This document shows, in pieces, positions 7,358-16,718 of a DNA stretch of 64,000 nt. The stretch is from contig NZ_WEGJ01000002.1 in the NCBI RefSeq assembly GCF_009604385.1, positions 372,001 to 436,000 on the forward strand, given 5' to 3'. The stretch is from Streptomyces smaragdinus (GTDB lineage Bacteria; Actinomycetota; Actinomycetes; Streptomycetales; Streptomycetaceae). A program made the translations under genes and the position numbers. Within the stretch, counting starts at the first letter, position 1. Each line of letters starts with the position of its first letter. Under the pieces are notes generated by a model that was given only the letters and a program-made list of their open reading frames with translations, searched no databases and was not told the DNA's origin.

Positions 7358-8197
7358 GTGACAACCGTCGCATACCAGGGTGAACCGGGATCGAACTCGG
7401 CGACCGCCGCCCGCGCCCTCTACCCCGACAGCGACGAGCTGCCCTGCACCGGCTTCGAGCACGCCCTGGACGCCGTGACCCTCGGCGACGCCGACCTGGC
7501 CGTGATCCCGGTCGACAACTCCGCGGCCGGACGCGTCGCCGACGTACACCATCTGCTGCCGGAGTCCGGGCTGTTCATCGTGGGGGAGTACTTCCTCGCC
7601 ATCCGCTTCGACCTGATGGGCGTGCCCGGCGCCACCCTGGACCGGCTGGAATGCGTACGCAGCCACGTGCACGCCCTGGGTCAGTGCCGCAAGCTGCTGC
7701 GGGAGGGCGGCTGGCGCACCCTCGTCAGCGACGACACCGCCGGCGCCGCCCGCGAGGTCGCCGAGCTCGGCGACCCCCGGCACGCGGCCCTCGCCCCGCC
7801 GGCCGCGGCCGCGCTGTACGGCCTGGACGTGCTGCGCCCCGAGGTCGAGGACGACCCGGACAACACCACCCGGTTCGTGGTCCTGTCCCGGGACCCCGCC
7901 GAGATCGCCCCGGGCGGGGAGCGGCCGACGATGACGAGCCTGTTCTTCACCGTACGCAACATCCCCAGCGCCCTGTACAAGGCGCTCGGCGGGTTCGCCA
8001 GCAGCGGCGTGAACCTCACCAAGATCGAGAGCTACCAGATGGGCGCTGGCCTCGGCGCCAGCCGCTTCTACGCCGAGATCGAGGGCCACCCGGAGGACGA
8101 ACGCGTCGCCCTCGCCCTGGACGAGCTGCGCTTCTTCTCCTCCGAGGTACGTGTCCTGGGCGTGTACGAGGCGCACCCGCACCGCCGGAACAACTGA
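7358..8197 (+). CDS. pheA: prephenate dehydratase (phenylalanine biosynthesis)
   Basis: The 279-residue enzyme decarboxylates and dehydrates prephenate to phenylpyruvate. Residues 1-185 are the periplasmic-binding-like PDT domain: VAYQGEPGSNS at the start, VIPVDNSAAGRV near 49-60, and the TRF motif in NTTRFVVLS (171-173) that is needed for catalysis. Residues about 193-275 are an ACT domain for feedback regulation, with GGFASSGVNLTKIESYQ. The ESYQ variant replaces the ESRP of enterobacterial enzymes. The start is GTG at 7358 behind AGGAAGG. It stands alone rather than in an aro operon. No leader peptide or attenuator was seen. Confidence 0.92.
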   Translation: MTTVAYQGEPGSNSATAARALYPDSDELPCTGFEHALDAVTLGDADLAVIPVDNSAAGRVADVHHLLPESGLFIVGEYFLAIRFDLMGVPGATLDRLECVRSHVHALGQCRKLLREGGWRTLVSDDTAGAAREVAELGDPRHAALAPPAAAALYGLDVLRPEVEDDPDNTTRFVVLSRDPAEIAPGGERPTMTSLFFTVRNIPSALYKALGGFASSGVNLTKIESYQMGAGLGASRFYAEIEGHPEDERVALALDELRFFSSEVRVLGVYEAHPHRRNN

Positions 8198-8240
8198 TCC
8201 GTCCCGGCGGTGCGTGCTGCCCGGCCGGCGCCCCGGATGC

Positions 8241-8948
8241 TCAGAGGCGGTCGGCGTCGACCACTGCCCGGGCGAAGGCGGTGGGGGCTTCCTGCGGGAG
8301 GTTGTGGCCGATGTCGGCGATGGTGCGGTGGGTGTAGGGGCCGGTGAAGTGGTCGCGGTACGAGGCGCCGTCGCCGGGCGGGGTGAACGGGTCGAGGGCC
8401 GCGTCCAGGGTGACGGTGGGGACGTGGATGGCGGGCTGGGCGGCGAGCCGCTCCTCGTACCGGTCGTAGCGGGACTGTCCGTCGACCAGGCCGATGCGCC
8501 AGCGGTAGTTGAACAGCACGACGGCCGCGTAGTCGGGGTTCTTGAAGGCCTCGGCGGTGCGCGCGTACGTGGCGTCGTCGAAGTTCCAGTTCGGGGAGAC
8601 GAGCGTCCACACGTAGCGGCAGAAGGTGAGGCGGGTTTCCTCGGTCTCCATGGCCTGCTTGCCGCGCGGGGTGGCGAAGTACCACTGGTACCACCAGGTG
8701 CGCTCGGTGGCCGGGGCGGCCGGCGCCAGCTGCGCGTCGCGGTCGGTGATGAGGTAACCGCTGGTGGAGACGAGGGCCTTGACGCGCTCGGGCCACAGGG
8801 CGGCGATGATGTCGGCGGTGCGTGAGCCCCAGTCGAAGCCGGCCAGGAGGGCCCGGTCGATCCGCAGCGCGTCCATGAACGCGATGATGTCGAGCGCGAC
8901 CGCGGACTGTTCGGCGGTGCGGGGGGTGCGCCGGGACAGGAAGCGCGT
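8241..8948 (-). pseudogene. alpha/beta hydrolase lacking its N-terminal third (deletion fusion)
   Basis: The frame from 8948 to 8241 encodes the later two thirds of an alpha/beta hydrolase. It begins TRFLSRRTPRTAEQSAVALD, has the nucleophile region LLAGFDWGSRTADIIAALWP and the SGYLI block, and ends with a C-terminal His in IADIGHNLPQEAP. Homologues have about 90 more residues before TTRFLS, including the HGxP oxyanion loop. Those residues are absent because the sequence joins, out of frame, to an XRE regulator gene at 8943-8949. An internal ATG (8876) exists but would yield only the cap and C-terminal half. Confidence 0.7.
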
Positions 8949-9111
8949 CCAGCAGTTCGCTCAGCGTCGCCTGGCGCGGGAGGCTCTTGCCGCGCTCCAT
9001 GTCACTGATGGCCCGGACACTTACCCCGGACGCCTCCGCGAGGCTCTCCAGCGTCTGCAGTGACTGCCGGCGGGCCTCCCGCAGCAGTCGTCCGAATGCC
9101 TTCTCGTCCAT
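8945..9111 (-). pseudogene. XRE-family regulator 5' fragment fused to hydrolase
   Basis: From ATG 9111 the frame encodes about 55 residues of a helix-turn-helix: MDEKAFGRLLREARRQSL, then LAEASGVSVRAISDMERGKS and LPRQATLSELLDAL. This is a complete XRE DNA-binding domain, and it stops matching after LLDAL. The next base pairs belong to the hydrolase in another frame. The shared GACGCGC at the joint suggests a microhomology-mediated deletion. If translated, the fusion frame runs on to 8068 as nonsense sequence. Confidence 0.65.
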
Positions 9112-9321
9112 CCCCACTCCGACGGCCACGTCCCGCCGTACGACGGGGACAGCTGCTGCTGCGCGGCAGCGCCAAGGTAGCGGTAGTGGATTGAACATTC
9201 AAGTAAAAGTGTGCGGGTGTCCGGAGATATGTGTGCCTCGAGGGTCCTTCTTGACTGAGGCATGTGTGCACATATTATGTGTCTGGCACACAGATGAGGA
9301 ACACCCGTCGAGGAGCGAGCA

Positions 9322-10785
9322 ATGCCCGAGGACAACCAGAAGCTGTTGACGACGGTGGCCGGCGCGCCGGTCTCCGACAACCAGAACTCGCTCACGGCCG
9401 GCCCGCGCGGTCCGATGCTCCTGCAGGACGTGTGGTTCCTCGAGAAGCTCGCCCACTTCGACCGCGAGGTCATCCCGGAGCGCCGGATGCACGCCAAGGG
9501 CTCGGGCGCGTTCGGCACGTTCACCGTCACCCACGACATCACCCGGTACACGAACGCGAAGATCTTCTCCGAGGTCGGCAAGCAGACCCCGATGTTCGCC
9601 CGGTTCTCCACCGTCGCCGGTGAGCGCGGCGCCGCGGACGCCGAGCGCGACATCCGCGGCTTCGCCCTGAAGTTCTACACCGAGGACGGCAACTGGGACC
9701 TGGTCGGGAACAACACCCCGGTGTTCTTCTTCCGCGATCCGCTGAAGTTCCCCGACCTCAACCACGCCGTCAAGCGCGACCCCCGCACCAACCTGCGCGA
9801 CCCGGAGAACAACTGGGACTTCTGGACCAACGTCCCCGAGGCCCTCCACCAGGTCACGATCATCATGTCCGACCGCGGCATCCCCGCCTCGTACCGGCAC
9901 ATGCACGGCTTCGGCTCGCACACCTACAGCCTGGTCAACGCCGACGGCGAGCGGTTCTGGGTCAAGTTCCACCACCGTACCCAGCAGGGAATCAAGAACC
10001 TCACCGACGCCGAGGCCGAAGCTCTCGTCGGCAAGGACCGCGAATCCCACCAGCGCGACCTCTACAACGCGATCGAGGGCGGCGACTTCCCCAGGTGGAA
10101 GCTGTTCGTCCAGATCATGCCGGAGGCCGACGCGGAGAACTACCGCTTCCATCCCTTCGACCTCACCAAGATCTGGTCTAAGAAGGACTACCCGCTGATC
10201 GAGGTCGGCGAGTGGGAGCTCAACCGCAACCCCGACAACTACTTCGCCGACGTCGAACAGGTCGCCTTCACCCCGGCGAACATCGTCCCGGGCATCGGGT
10301 TCTCCCCCGACCGCATGCTCCAGGGCCGCCTCTTCTCCTACGGCGACGCCCAGCGCTACCGCCTCGGCGTGAACCACCACCAGATCCCCGTCAACGCCCC
10401 GAAGAACCCGGCGAACTCCTACCACCGCGACGGCGCGATGCGCGTCGACGGCAACCAGGGCTCCACCCCGGGTATCGAGCCCAACTCCTACGGCCGCTGG
10501 CAGGAACAGCCCGCGTACCACGAGCCCGCCCAGGCCGTGGGCCCGGTCGCCGACCGCTTCGACTACCGGGTGGACGACGACAACTACTTCGAGCAGCCCG
10601 GCGACCTGTTCCGCCTGATGACCCCCGAACAGCAGCAGGTCCTGTTCGAGAACACGGCCCGCGCGATCAACGGCGCCACGCGGCCGACCGTCGAACGGCA
10701 CATCGCCAACTGCACCCAGGCCGACCCGGCCTACGGCGAGGGCGTCCGCAAGGCGATCGACGCCCTGGCGGCCGGCCGCCTCTGA
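9322..10785 (+). CDS. monofunctional haem catalase (clade 3 size)
   Basis: The 487-residue small-subunit catalase disproportionates hydrogen peroxide in the cytoplasm. The distal His is in [12 protein letters not shown] (His57), the distal Asn in [14 protein letters not shown] (about Asn130), and the proximal haem ligand Tyr in [14 protein letters not shown] (near residue 337). The length and absence of a C-terminal flavodoxin-like domain fit clade 3. A GAGGAGCGAGC ribosome site precedes ATG 9322. No CatR/Fur-type repressor gene is adjacent. The intergenic region 9112-9321 is AT-richer than its surroundings (ATTGAACATTCAAGT near 9190 and CACATATTATGTG near 9270), so the promoter is probably there. 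Confidence 0.95.
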   Translation: MPEDNQKLLTTVAGAPVSDNQNSLTAGPRGPMLLQDVWFLEKLAHFDREVIPERRMHAKGSGAFGTFTVTHDITRYTNAKIFSEVGKQTPMFARFSTVAGERGAADAERDIRGFALKFYTEDGNWDLVGNNTPVFFFRDPLKFPDLNHAVKRDPRTNLRDPENNWDFWTNVPEALHQVTIIMSDRGIPASYRHMHGFGSHTYSLVNADGERFWVKFHHRTQQGIKNLTDAEAEALVGKDRESHQRDLYNAIEGGDFPRWKLFVQIMPEADAENYRFHPFDLTKIWSKKDYPLIEVGEWELNRNPDNYFADVEQVAFTPANIVPGIGFSPDRMLQGRLFSYGDAQRYRLGVNHHQIPVNAPKNPANSYHRDGAMRVDGNQGSTPGIEPNSYGRWQEQPAYHEPAQAVGPVADRFDYRVDDDNYFEQPGDLFRLMTPEQQQVLFENTARAINGATRPTVERHIANCTQADPAYGEGVRKAIDALAAGRL

Positions 10786-10899
10786 CCTGGGCCGGACCCC
10801 GGTGACACCGCCTGTGCCGGGGGCGTACGCCCCACCTCCGACCGGGGGAAAGGGCACCGGCGGGCGTAACCTTCCCGTCGCTTACCGGGTTGGCAGATC

Positions 10900-11253
10900 A
10901 TGATCATTCGACGCATGACCTACCTGCTCGGCACCTTCGCCGCCTTCGCCCTGCTCACGTTCACCGGAGCCCCGGCCACCGCCCACGCCCCCGCCGAGTC
11001 CCCGGCCGTGTCGGCCGCCGCCCACTGCGGCTACTACAACGGAAAGGCCACGACCAAGCGCGGGGACCACGGTGACCGGGTCCGGGAGATCCAGTGCATC
11101 ATCAACCGCTGGAATGGCGGCAGCCCGCTCAAGGTGGACGGTGACTTCGGTCCCCGCACCGAGAGCTGGGTCGTCTACTTCCAGGACGTGAGGGGTCTGA
11201 AGGTCGACGGCATCGTCGGCCCCCAGACCTGGAAGTCCCTCCGCGCCGTCTGA
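10900..11253 (+). CDS. secreted peptidoglycan-binding protein
   Basis: The 117-residue precursor has a Sec signal (MTYLLGTFAAFALLTF and an AxA-type site near residue 28). One PG_binding_1 domain occupies the remainder, with RGDHGDRVREIQCIINRW, VDGDFGPRTES and VDGIVGPQTWKSL repeats. It has no catalytic domain, so it probably binds the wall or acts as an inhibitor/adaptor. The ATG at 10900 is used; ATG 10915 (MTYLLG) is also possible and would remove a short basic start. A strong hairpin terminator follows at 11270. Confidence 0.85.
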   Translation: MIIRRMTYLLGTFAAFALLTFTGAPATAHAPAESPAVSAAAHCGYYNGKATTKRGDHGDRVREIQCIINRWNGGSPLKVDGDFGPRTESWVVYFQDVRGLKVDGIVGPQTWKSLRAV

Positions 11254-11269
11254 CGGCCCCCACCCCACG

Positions 11270-11299
11270 CTGCGCCCGGGCACCCCTGCCCGGGCGCAG
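11270..11299 (+). terminator. hairpin terminator after the peptidoglycan-binding gene
   Basis: A perfect 13-bp stem (CTGCGCCCGGGCA with its complement) around a CCCC loop begins 17 bases after the stop codon. Confidence 0.85.
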
Positions 11300-11346
11300 G
11301 CGCAGCACCGTGATGTCCCCGGCGCCGTATCGCTAGGCTGACCAGC

Positions 11347-12009
11347 ATGTCTGACGGGATCGCCTGGATCGGCGAGCACAGCTACGAGGACCCGACGGGC
11401 GCCGTCCCCGGCATGCGCGGCAACATCTCCCTGACCGCCGCCCGCGGCGTGGAGCCGGAGGACTTCCTGCTCCGGCTGGGCGCGGACATCGAACAACTCC
11501 GGTGCCACGACATGTACAAGGACTACAGGTCCCTGGCGCTGAATCCCCTCGCCATGAAGCGGGCCTGGCCCGCAATGTACGGCACCTGCGGTGAGTGGCT
11601 GTACGTGCTCGAGGACTGGGGGATGGCGACCTGGTACGCGGGCCGCCCCACCGTTGCGGAGATGGAGCCCCGGACGGGCGAGGAAATCATCTGCCTGACC
11701 ATGAACCGCGGTGACCCACCGCAGCGCATCCTCCACGCGCCGGGCGACGGCCACGTCTGGTATACGGAATTCGGGGCGGAAACCGGCTGCGCATCGGCCC
11801 TGGACGCCGCCTTGAACGCGGCGGGGGCCGTGTTCCCGTCCGTACGGGATGCCGCTGAGGCGGATGTGGTCGCGTACTTCGAGGAGCACATGCGCGAACT
11901 CCCGCCCGCCGTGTTCGCGGCCGTCGGTGCCTACAGCGGCCTCTCCGTCGACCGGTCCGCCGTGGAGGCGGGCGATCTCCCATTGGCGATCCTGACCTGG
12001 GAGAGATGA
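11347..12009 (+). CDS. conserved hypothetical protein (DUF6461-like)
   Basis: The 220-residue soluble protein has no signal peptide. Recognisable text includes ARGVEPEDFLLRLGAD, AMYGTCGEWLYVLEDWGMAT and the C-terminal VGAYSGLSVDR. This pattern resembles the actinobacterial DUF6461 family as I remember it; function is unknown. TAGGCT (11334-11339) is followed by seven bases and ATG 11347, which implies a leaderless transcript. It is monocistronic, between the terminator at 11270 and an unassigned stretch downstream. Confidence 0.75.
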   Translation: MSDGIAWIGEHSYEDPTGAVPGMRGNISLTAARGVEPEDFLLRLGADIEQLRCHDMYKDYRSLALNPLAMKRAWPAMYGTCGEWLYVLEDWGMATWYAGRPTVAEMEPRTGEEIICLTMNRGDPPQRILHAPGDGHVWYTEFGAETGCASALDAALNAAGAVFPSVRDAAEADVVAYFEEHMRELPPAVFAAVGAYSGLSVDRSAVEAGDLPLAILTWER

Positions 12010-12199
12010 TCCTCGCGGCGACGCGGGTCAGCGGAAACGGGGGACGCACGGCCGACGGCTCCGGCGGGATTCGATCGCTGGAGGGCGGACTGCGTCTCCG
12101 CCGGGGCAATCCGGTCGCAGCCGGTCTCGGGGTCTTCACGGGGCGGGTTCGGAACTGACGCGGCTCTCACTGTCAGTGGGGGCAACTAGCTTGGTCGGT

Positions 12200-12439
12200 A
12201 TGAAGAGTTGGCTCGATGATCGGCTCGGGACCGCTTACCCGGGCCATGAGGTGAACCTCGTCTTCGGCTGTACCTCAACGTGGGCGCCCGCAGACAGTCC
12301 CAGCGAGGCGGTCCGATGGCGGACCATCACGACCCGGCGGGCTCGCGACCGACCGTGCGGGGCCGGGGAGAGAGCGGCGGCTTTCGTGATGCGGAAGGAC
12401 GCGGGTGGTGGTGCGTCCCTCCGTCGTCGGACGCTCTGA
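12200..12439 (+). CDS. short hypothetical ORF (79 aa), possibly a gene fragment
   Basis: TAGCTT at 12187-12192 is followed by seven bases and ATG 12200, a leaderless-type promoter. The first 45 codons (MKSWLDDRLGTAYPGHEV and onward) look protein-like, but the C terminus becomes arginine-rich and non-descript. It may be the 5' end of a gene truncated by the rearrangement that placed the DUF1801 gene next to it. No homologue is recognised. Confidence 0.3.
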   Translation: MKSWLDDRLGTAYPGHEVNLVFGCTSTWAPADSPSEAVRWRTITTRRARDRPCGAGERAAAFVMRKDAGGGASLRRRTL

Positions 12440-12450
12440 TCTGCGTAGTG

Positions 12451-12795
12451 TCAGAGCTTGCTGCTGGTCCTGGAGAGGACATCGGCGAGCAGGTCATAGT
12501 CGACGTCCTGGCCATCGGTGATGTCGGCCGCCATACGGTCCCCGTTGCCCAGGGACCTCAGGACACCCTTCACCGGCTCGATGTCACCGGCCTCGAACAC
12601 CATGAACGACACCTTGTTGCGCGCCACATGGATTACCGCGGCGTGCTTGCCGTTCTTCAGGAAATGCGGCTTGCCGTACTGCAACTGTTCCTCGGCGTCG
12701 GTGATGGTCGCGTGGACCATCTCGCGCAGCTTGTCACAGACCTCCGCCTGCCAAGGGAGCGTTTGGCCGATGTAGCCGGCGACCTCGTTGTTCAC
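12451..12795 (-). CDS. DUF1801 (YdhG-like) domain protein
   Basis: The 114-residue protein carries the DUF1801 pattern: WQAEVCDKLREMVHATITDAEEQLQYGKPHF near the N terminus, then KHAAVIHVARNKVSFMVF and a C-terminal helix. The family is widespread, small and of unknown biochemical role; some members are linked to iron or stress. It lies 54 bases downstream of the SDR gene on the same strand and is likely co-transcribed with it. The ribosome site is AAGGAGAACGCC before ATG 12795. Confidence 0.8.
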   Translation of the reverse strand: MNNEVAGYIGQTLPWQAEVCDKLREMVHATITDAEEQLQYGKPHFLKNGKHAAVIHVARNKVSFMVFEAGDIEPVKGVLRSLGNGDRMAADITDGQDVDYDLLADVLSRTSSKL

Positions 12796-12849
12796 GGCGT
12801 TCTCCTTCGTATGGGGTTGTTGACGAATCCGTCCATTGGGGCAAGACCG

Positions 12850-13599
12850 TCAGCCGTAGCAGGCGCCGAAGGAGATGTTGATCTGGGTTGAAGCGATGCT
12901 GCGGCCCTTGTCCGACACGACGAACGCGGCGACGTTCCCTACGTCGGCCATCGTCGCGGCGCGCTTGAGCGGCGATGCGTCGATGATGCCCCGCTTGGCC
13001 GCCTCCATCTCGGGAATGTCCGGGAAGGTGTCGATGACACCACCGGTCAGCAGCGTGACGGTCCGGATGCCGTGCGGCGCCAACTCCACCGCCCACTGCC
13101 TGCGCAGTGACTCGACGGCGTCCATGCCGACCTGTACGTTGCCGAGGCCGGGGCTGGTGTTCGCGTGGTCCGAGCCGCCGAAGAACAGCAGTACTCCGGA
13201 CTCCTGCTTCACCATGTGCCGGGCTGCGGCCTTCGTGGTGATCAACTGCGTGGTCAGTCCCTTGCTTACGGCCCCGACGAAGCCGGGTGTCGAGATGTCG
13301 GCCAGGGGCTGGAAGAGTCCCTCATTGGTGATGAGGTTGATCGAGACGTCCACGCTGCCGGCCTTCGCCATGACGGCGTCGATGTGGTCGTTCACCGCGG
13401 ACGCGTCCAGGGCGTCGACCACGGCCGTCTCGGCCTGACCGCCGGCGGCGCGGATTTTGTCCGCGACCGTCTCGAGCTTTTCCGGCGTCCGTCCGGCCAG
13501 GAAGACTTGCGCGCCCTCACCGGCGAAGGCAGTGGCCATCGCGCCACCGATCGAACCGCCGCCACCGTAGATCACCGCGGTCTTGTTTTCCAGCAGCAT
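12850..13599 (-). CDS. short-chain dehydrogenase/reductase-like protein without the YxxxK pair
   Basis: The 249-residue Rossmann protein has the cofactor loop GGGGSIGGAMA (residues 12-22), AGRTPEKLE after strand 2, and a C-terminal KGRSIASTQINISFGACYG typical of SDRs. The Ser of the catalytic triad may be in FFGGSDHA, but the position of the Tyr-x-x-x-Lys pair reads GLGNVQVGMD, so both catalytic residues are missing. It may use another acid/base or be a binding protein. It is upstream of the DUF1801 gene and probably in one operon. A 26-bp imperfect palindrome (13648-13673) sits 49 bases upstream of the start. Confidence 0.85.
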   Translation of the reverse strand: MLLENKTAVIYGGGGSIGGAMATAFAGEGAQVFLAGRTPEKLETVADKIRAAGGQAETAVVDALDASAVNDHIDAVMAKAGSVDVSINLITNEGLFQPLADISTPGFVGAVSKGLTTQLITTKAAARHMVKQESGVLLFFGGSDHANTSPGLGNVQVGMDAVESLRRQWAVELAPHGIRTVTLLTGGVIDTFPDIPEMEAAKRGIIDASPLKRAATMADVGNVAAFVVSDKGRSIASTQINISFGACYG

Positions 13600-13647
13600 C
13601 TGCTTCTCCTCTCGCTGCCGGAGAAACTATGGCCTGGTCACGTTGGT

Positions 13648-13673
13648 TCACATCGGTCACGTGACTGGTGTGA
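13648..13673. promoter_or_regulatory. imperfect palindromic operator candidate upstream of the SDR gene
   Basis: A 26-bp dyad centred on GTCACGTGAC (13656-13665) has outer arms TCACA and TGTGA, with two mismatched pairs. It lies between the SDR start (13599) and the stop of the LAL regulator (13700). Confidence 0.4.
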
Positions 13674-13699
13674 GACCGGTCGTCGGACCAGCGGTTAAG

Positions 13700-16423
13700 T
13701 CATTCGAGCCCGAGCTGCGCCAGTTCGATCCGTCGGGAGACACCCAGTTTCGGGTAGGCGCGGTACAGGTGGTGGCCGATAGTGCGCGGGCTGAGGAACA
13801 GCTGGGCGGCGATCTCCTTGTTGCTCAGCCCGATCGCCGCCAGTCGAACGACTTGCACCTCTTGCGGGGTCAGGTTCGTCAGCGGGTCGTCGGCCGCTGT
13901 CCCGAGCGTCGGGCGCTCACCGAGCGCGGTGAGTTCGCTTGCCGCGCGCGTCTCCCAGGCCGACGCGCCCAGCCGTCTGAATCCGGCCAGCGCAGCGTCC
14001 AGTTCAGTTCGTGCCTCGCCGCGGCGGCGTCTGCGGCGCAGCCATTCGCCGTACATCAACCGGGTTCTGGCCTGATCGAACCGGCCGCCGTGCTTGTCGT
14101 GCAGGTCGAGCGCCAGCCGGAAGTGCTCCTCGGAGTCCCCGAGCATCGCCTGGCAGCGGCGCAGCAACGCCGTCGCGACCGGGCTGTCCGCGTGCACGGC
14201 CCACCGTTCGAATGCTGCGAACTGATCGGCGCACCGGTCGGGGTTGCCGTCGCGGACGGCCGCCTCCACCAGGTCCGCGACCGCGCGGATGAGGAAGTCG
14301 TACTTGGCCGGCCCCGTGCACACGGCGTACAGCGCATCGAACGCCGCGCGATACCGTCCCGCGGAGAGATCGAGCATGCCCAGGCCCCAGGACGTCAATG
14401 CCGCGCCCACGGCGTGCCGACCCTCGAGAACCGGCAGCACCTCGGTGGCGAGTTCGCGGCATCGCGATTCGTCACCTGTCGCCGCGGCCAGCCATACGGA
14501 CGTCGCCCGCAACACCGCGACTTCCATGTCCATCCCGAACTCGTTGCTGAGTGCCACGGCCTCGGCCAGGCAGGTCTGCGCCGTGAGGAAGTCGCCGCGC
14601 AGTGCGTGGGCCAGCGCGACGACCTCCTGCGCGTACGGGATCCAGGTCAACGCTCCGCCGGCTCGTACTTCTGCCAGCATCGTCTCCATCACCGCGATGG
14701 TCGACTCGTCCTCGGCCAGCATCAGCCCGCTGAACCCGGCCACGATCCGGTGGATGAGGTCCGTGTCCCGCTCGCCACCGATCTCGAGCACGGCGCGGAG
14801 CGGACCGACGGCGTTTTCCGGCCTGCCACTCAGCAGGTCTCCCCAGCCGATCTGCGCGTCGGCGGACGCACGCAGCCGGGACTTCGGTGGCAGCCGCAAC
14901 TCGCCCATCAGCCGCCCGCCCTCGGTGATGAGGGGCAGAGCGCCCGCGTCCCGACCGGTACAGATCATCTCGGTCAGCATCACGACCGCTCGTTCGGGGG
15001 AGCTGTTCATGACCAGCCGCGCCGCCTCAGCCGCGAGCACGGCATCCGCTTCGGGGGACGTCCGCTCGTATTCGATCTGGCCACGCAGCAGCGTCGCCTC
15101 TGCGATGACGCTCGGATCGCTGGTGAGGGATGCCGCTTCCACGGCCAGGCGGGCCGCGCGGTCGGGTTTGCCCGCGTCGTAGGCGGTGAGCGCGGCCTTG
15201 GCGATGCGACGCGCCTTGAGCTCGGGATCCACGCTCAACCGGCCCGCGCGGTCGTACGCGGCGGACACGGCCATGGCCCCGCCGCGGCGCTCCGCGCGTT
15301 GCGCCGTCCGTTCGAGCTCTGCGGCCACGGTCTCGTCCGGCTCGGTGGTGGCCGCCGCGAGGTGCCAGATCCGGCGGTCGAGGACGTCGGGGGAGGTGAG
15401 TGCGTCGGCGAAGGCCCGGTGGACAGCGATCCGCCGGCGGTGGGTGGCGCACTGATAGGCGGCGGCACGTACCAGCGGATGCCGGAAGGCCAACTCCCCG
15501 TCCGTCACGCTGATCAGACCCGTGCGCTCGGCCGCGTCCAGGTCGGACATGCCCGCACCGACCGCACCGGCGACGCGCAACACGGTGCCCATGCCGGCGA
15601 AGCGGTCGGCCGCGGCGACCAACAGGATCGACTGGGACGCCTCGGGCAGGCCGACGATCTGTTCGCGGAACATCTCCTGCACCCTGCGCGTAACCGGCAA
15701 CGGGCCCACCTGGTGCGCGGGCTCGGCACGGCCTTCACGCTGCGCGGACAGCCGTGCCGCACCGAGTTCGAGCAACGCGAGCGGATTCCCGTCGGCTTCC
15801 TCCAGGACTCGTGTCCGCATCGGCGCCGTCAGCCCAGGACTGTGGTGGTCGAGCAAACCACCTGCCGCGTCCGGCGGCAGGCCCGGCACCGTCAGCTCCT
15901 CGATGCCGGGCGTGCGAAGCGGCACGGCCGTGTCGCGAACGGCGAACAGCATCGCGACCGGGTCCGCCTGGAACCGCCGGGCGGCGAACAGCAACGCGTC
16001 GGACGACCCGCGATCGAGCCAGTGGGCGTCATCCACCACGCACAACAACGGTTTTTCCGCCGCCATTTCGGCGAGCAACGTCAGGGTCGCCGCGCCGATC
16101 AGGAAAGGGTTGGCCGAGGATTCACTGCTCAACCCGAACGCGCCTCGCAACGCGGCTGCCTGCGGGCCGGGCAGCAGGTCGAGCCGATCCAGATACGGGT
16201 ACAGCAACAGGTGCAGGGCGCCGAACGCCAACTCGGCCTCCGACTCGATGCCAACGCCGCGCAACACCCACATGTCGTGAGCCGTGGCTACGGCATGATC
16301 GAGCAGTGCGGACTTGCCGATCCCCGCCTCGCCTCGGATGACCAGCGCCGCGCTTCGACCAGAAGACACTTGCCCCAGTAATCGCTCGACGTGGCCCCGT
16401 TCTCCGTCCCGGCCGACCAACAC
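13700..16423 (-). CDS. LAL-type LuxR regulator with AAA ATPase domain
   Basis: The 907-residue cytosolic regulator has the LAL layout. The N-terminal P-loop ATPase shows Walker A GEAGIGKS (31-38) and Walker B LLCVVDDAHW (near 125-134). A long alpha-helical, TPR-like middle follows. The C-terminal LuxR helix-turn-helix (842-905) contains LTPQEVQVVRLAAIGLSNKEIA. Such proteins couple nucleotide or inducer binding to activation of nearby genes. GTG 16423 is chosen because TAGGCT (16435-16430) and six bases lead straight into it, giving a leaderless start; no ribosome site is visible. The SDR and DUF1801 genes just downstream on the same strand are plausible targets or operon partners. Confidence 0.9.
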   Translation of the reverse strand: MLVGRDGERGHVERLLGQVSSGRSAALVIRGEAGIGKSALLDHAVATAHDMWVLRGVGIESEAELAFGALHLLLYPYLDRLDLLPGPQAAALRGAFGLSSESSANPFLIGAATLTLLAEMAAEKPLLCVVDDAHWLDRGSSDALLFAARRFQADPVAMLFAVRDTAVPLRTPGIEELTVPGLPPDAAGGLLDHHSPGLTAPMRTRVLEEADGNPLALLELGAARLSAQREGRAEPAHQVGPLPVTRRVQEMFREQIVGLPEASQSILLVAAADRFAGMGTVLRVAGAVGAGMSDLDAAERTGLISVTDGELAFRHPLVRAAAYQCATHRRRIAVHRAFADALTSPDVLDRRIWHLAAATTEPDETVAAELERTAQRAERRGGAMAVSAAYDRAGRLSVDPELKARRIAKAALTAYDAGKPDRAARLAVEAASLTSDPSVIAEATLLRGQIEYERTSPEADAVLAAEAARLVMNSSPERAVVMLTEMICTGRDAGALPLITEGGRLMGELRLPPKSRLRASADAQIGWGDLLSGRPENAVGPLRAVLEIGGERDTDLIHRIVAGFSGLMLAEDESTIAVMETMLAEVRAGGALTWIPYAQEVVALAHALRGDFLTAQTCLAEAVALSNEFGMDMEVAVLRATSVWLAAATGDESRCRELATEVLPVLEGRHAVGAALTSWGLGMLDLSAGRYRAAFDALYAVCTGPAKYDFLIRAVADLVEAAVRDGNPDRCADQFAAFERWAVHADSPVATALLRRCQAMLGDSEEHFRLALDLHDKHGGRFDQARTRLMYGEWLRRRRRRGEARTELDAALAGFRRLGASAWETRAASELTALGERPTLGTAADDPLTNLTPQEVQVVRLAAIGLSNKEIAAQLFLSPRTIGHHLYRAYPKLGVSRRIELAQLGLE

Positions 16424-16718
16424 GGATGAAGCCTAGCCCGCTGTCGTATGTGGTGGTCAGCACTGTGTTTCCCGTGGCGTCGGTTCGCAGATCCACGCCG
16501 GCTGTCCGGGGCGGGAAGCGAGGTGCCCCTGCCGCACGGCTGTGCGCTCGTGGCTCGATCGAATCGCGAAAATGGCGAATACCCGAGCGAAAGGGTCAAT
16601 CGGCGCTGAAGGTGAAACCGGGCACCGGGTCTCGGCTGTCCCCTTTCGCAGGGGAATCGCGTCGAGCGACAGGGCGGTGGGGGCCGTGGTTTGGGGACCG
16701 ACGGACGGCAGTGTGCGC

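Noticed and set aside
9199..10857. Long leftward ORF opposite the catalase
   Set aside because: Low-complexity Gly/Val/Asp-rich text with no family pattern; catalase on the other strand is certain.
13583..16381. 932-codon rightward ORF opposite the LAL regulator
   Set aside because: No recognisable domain and shadow-type composition; the LAL gene explains the coding signal.
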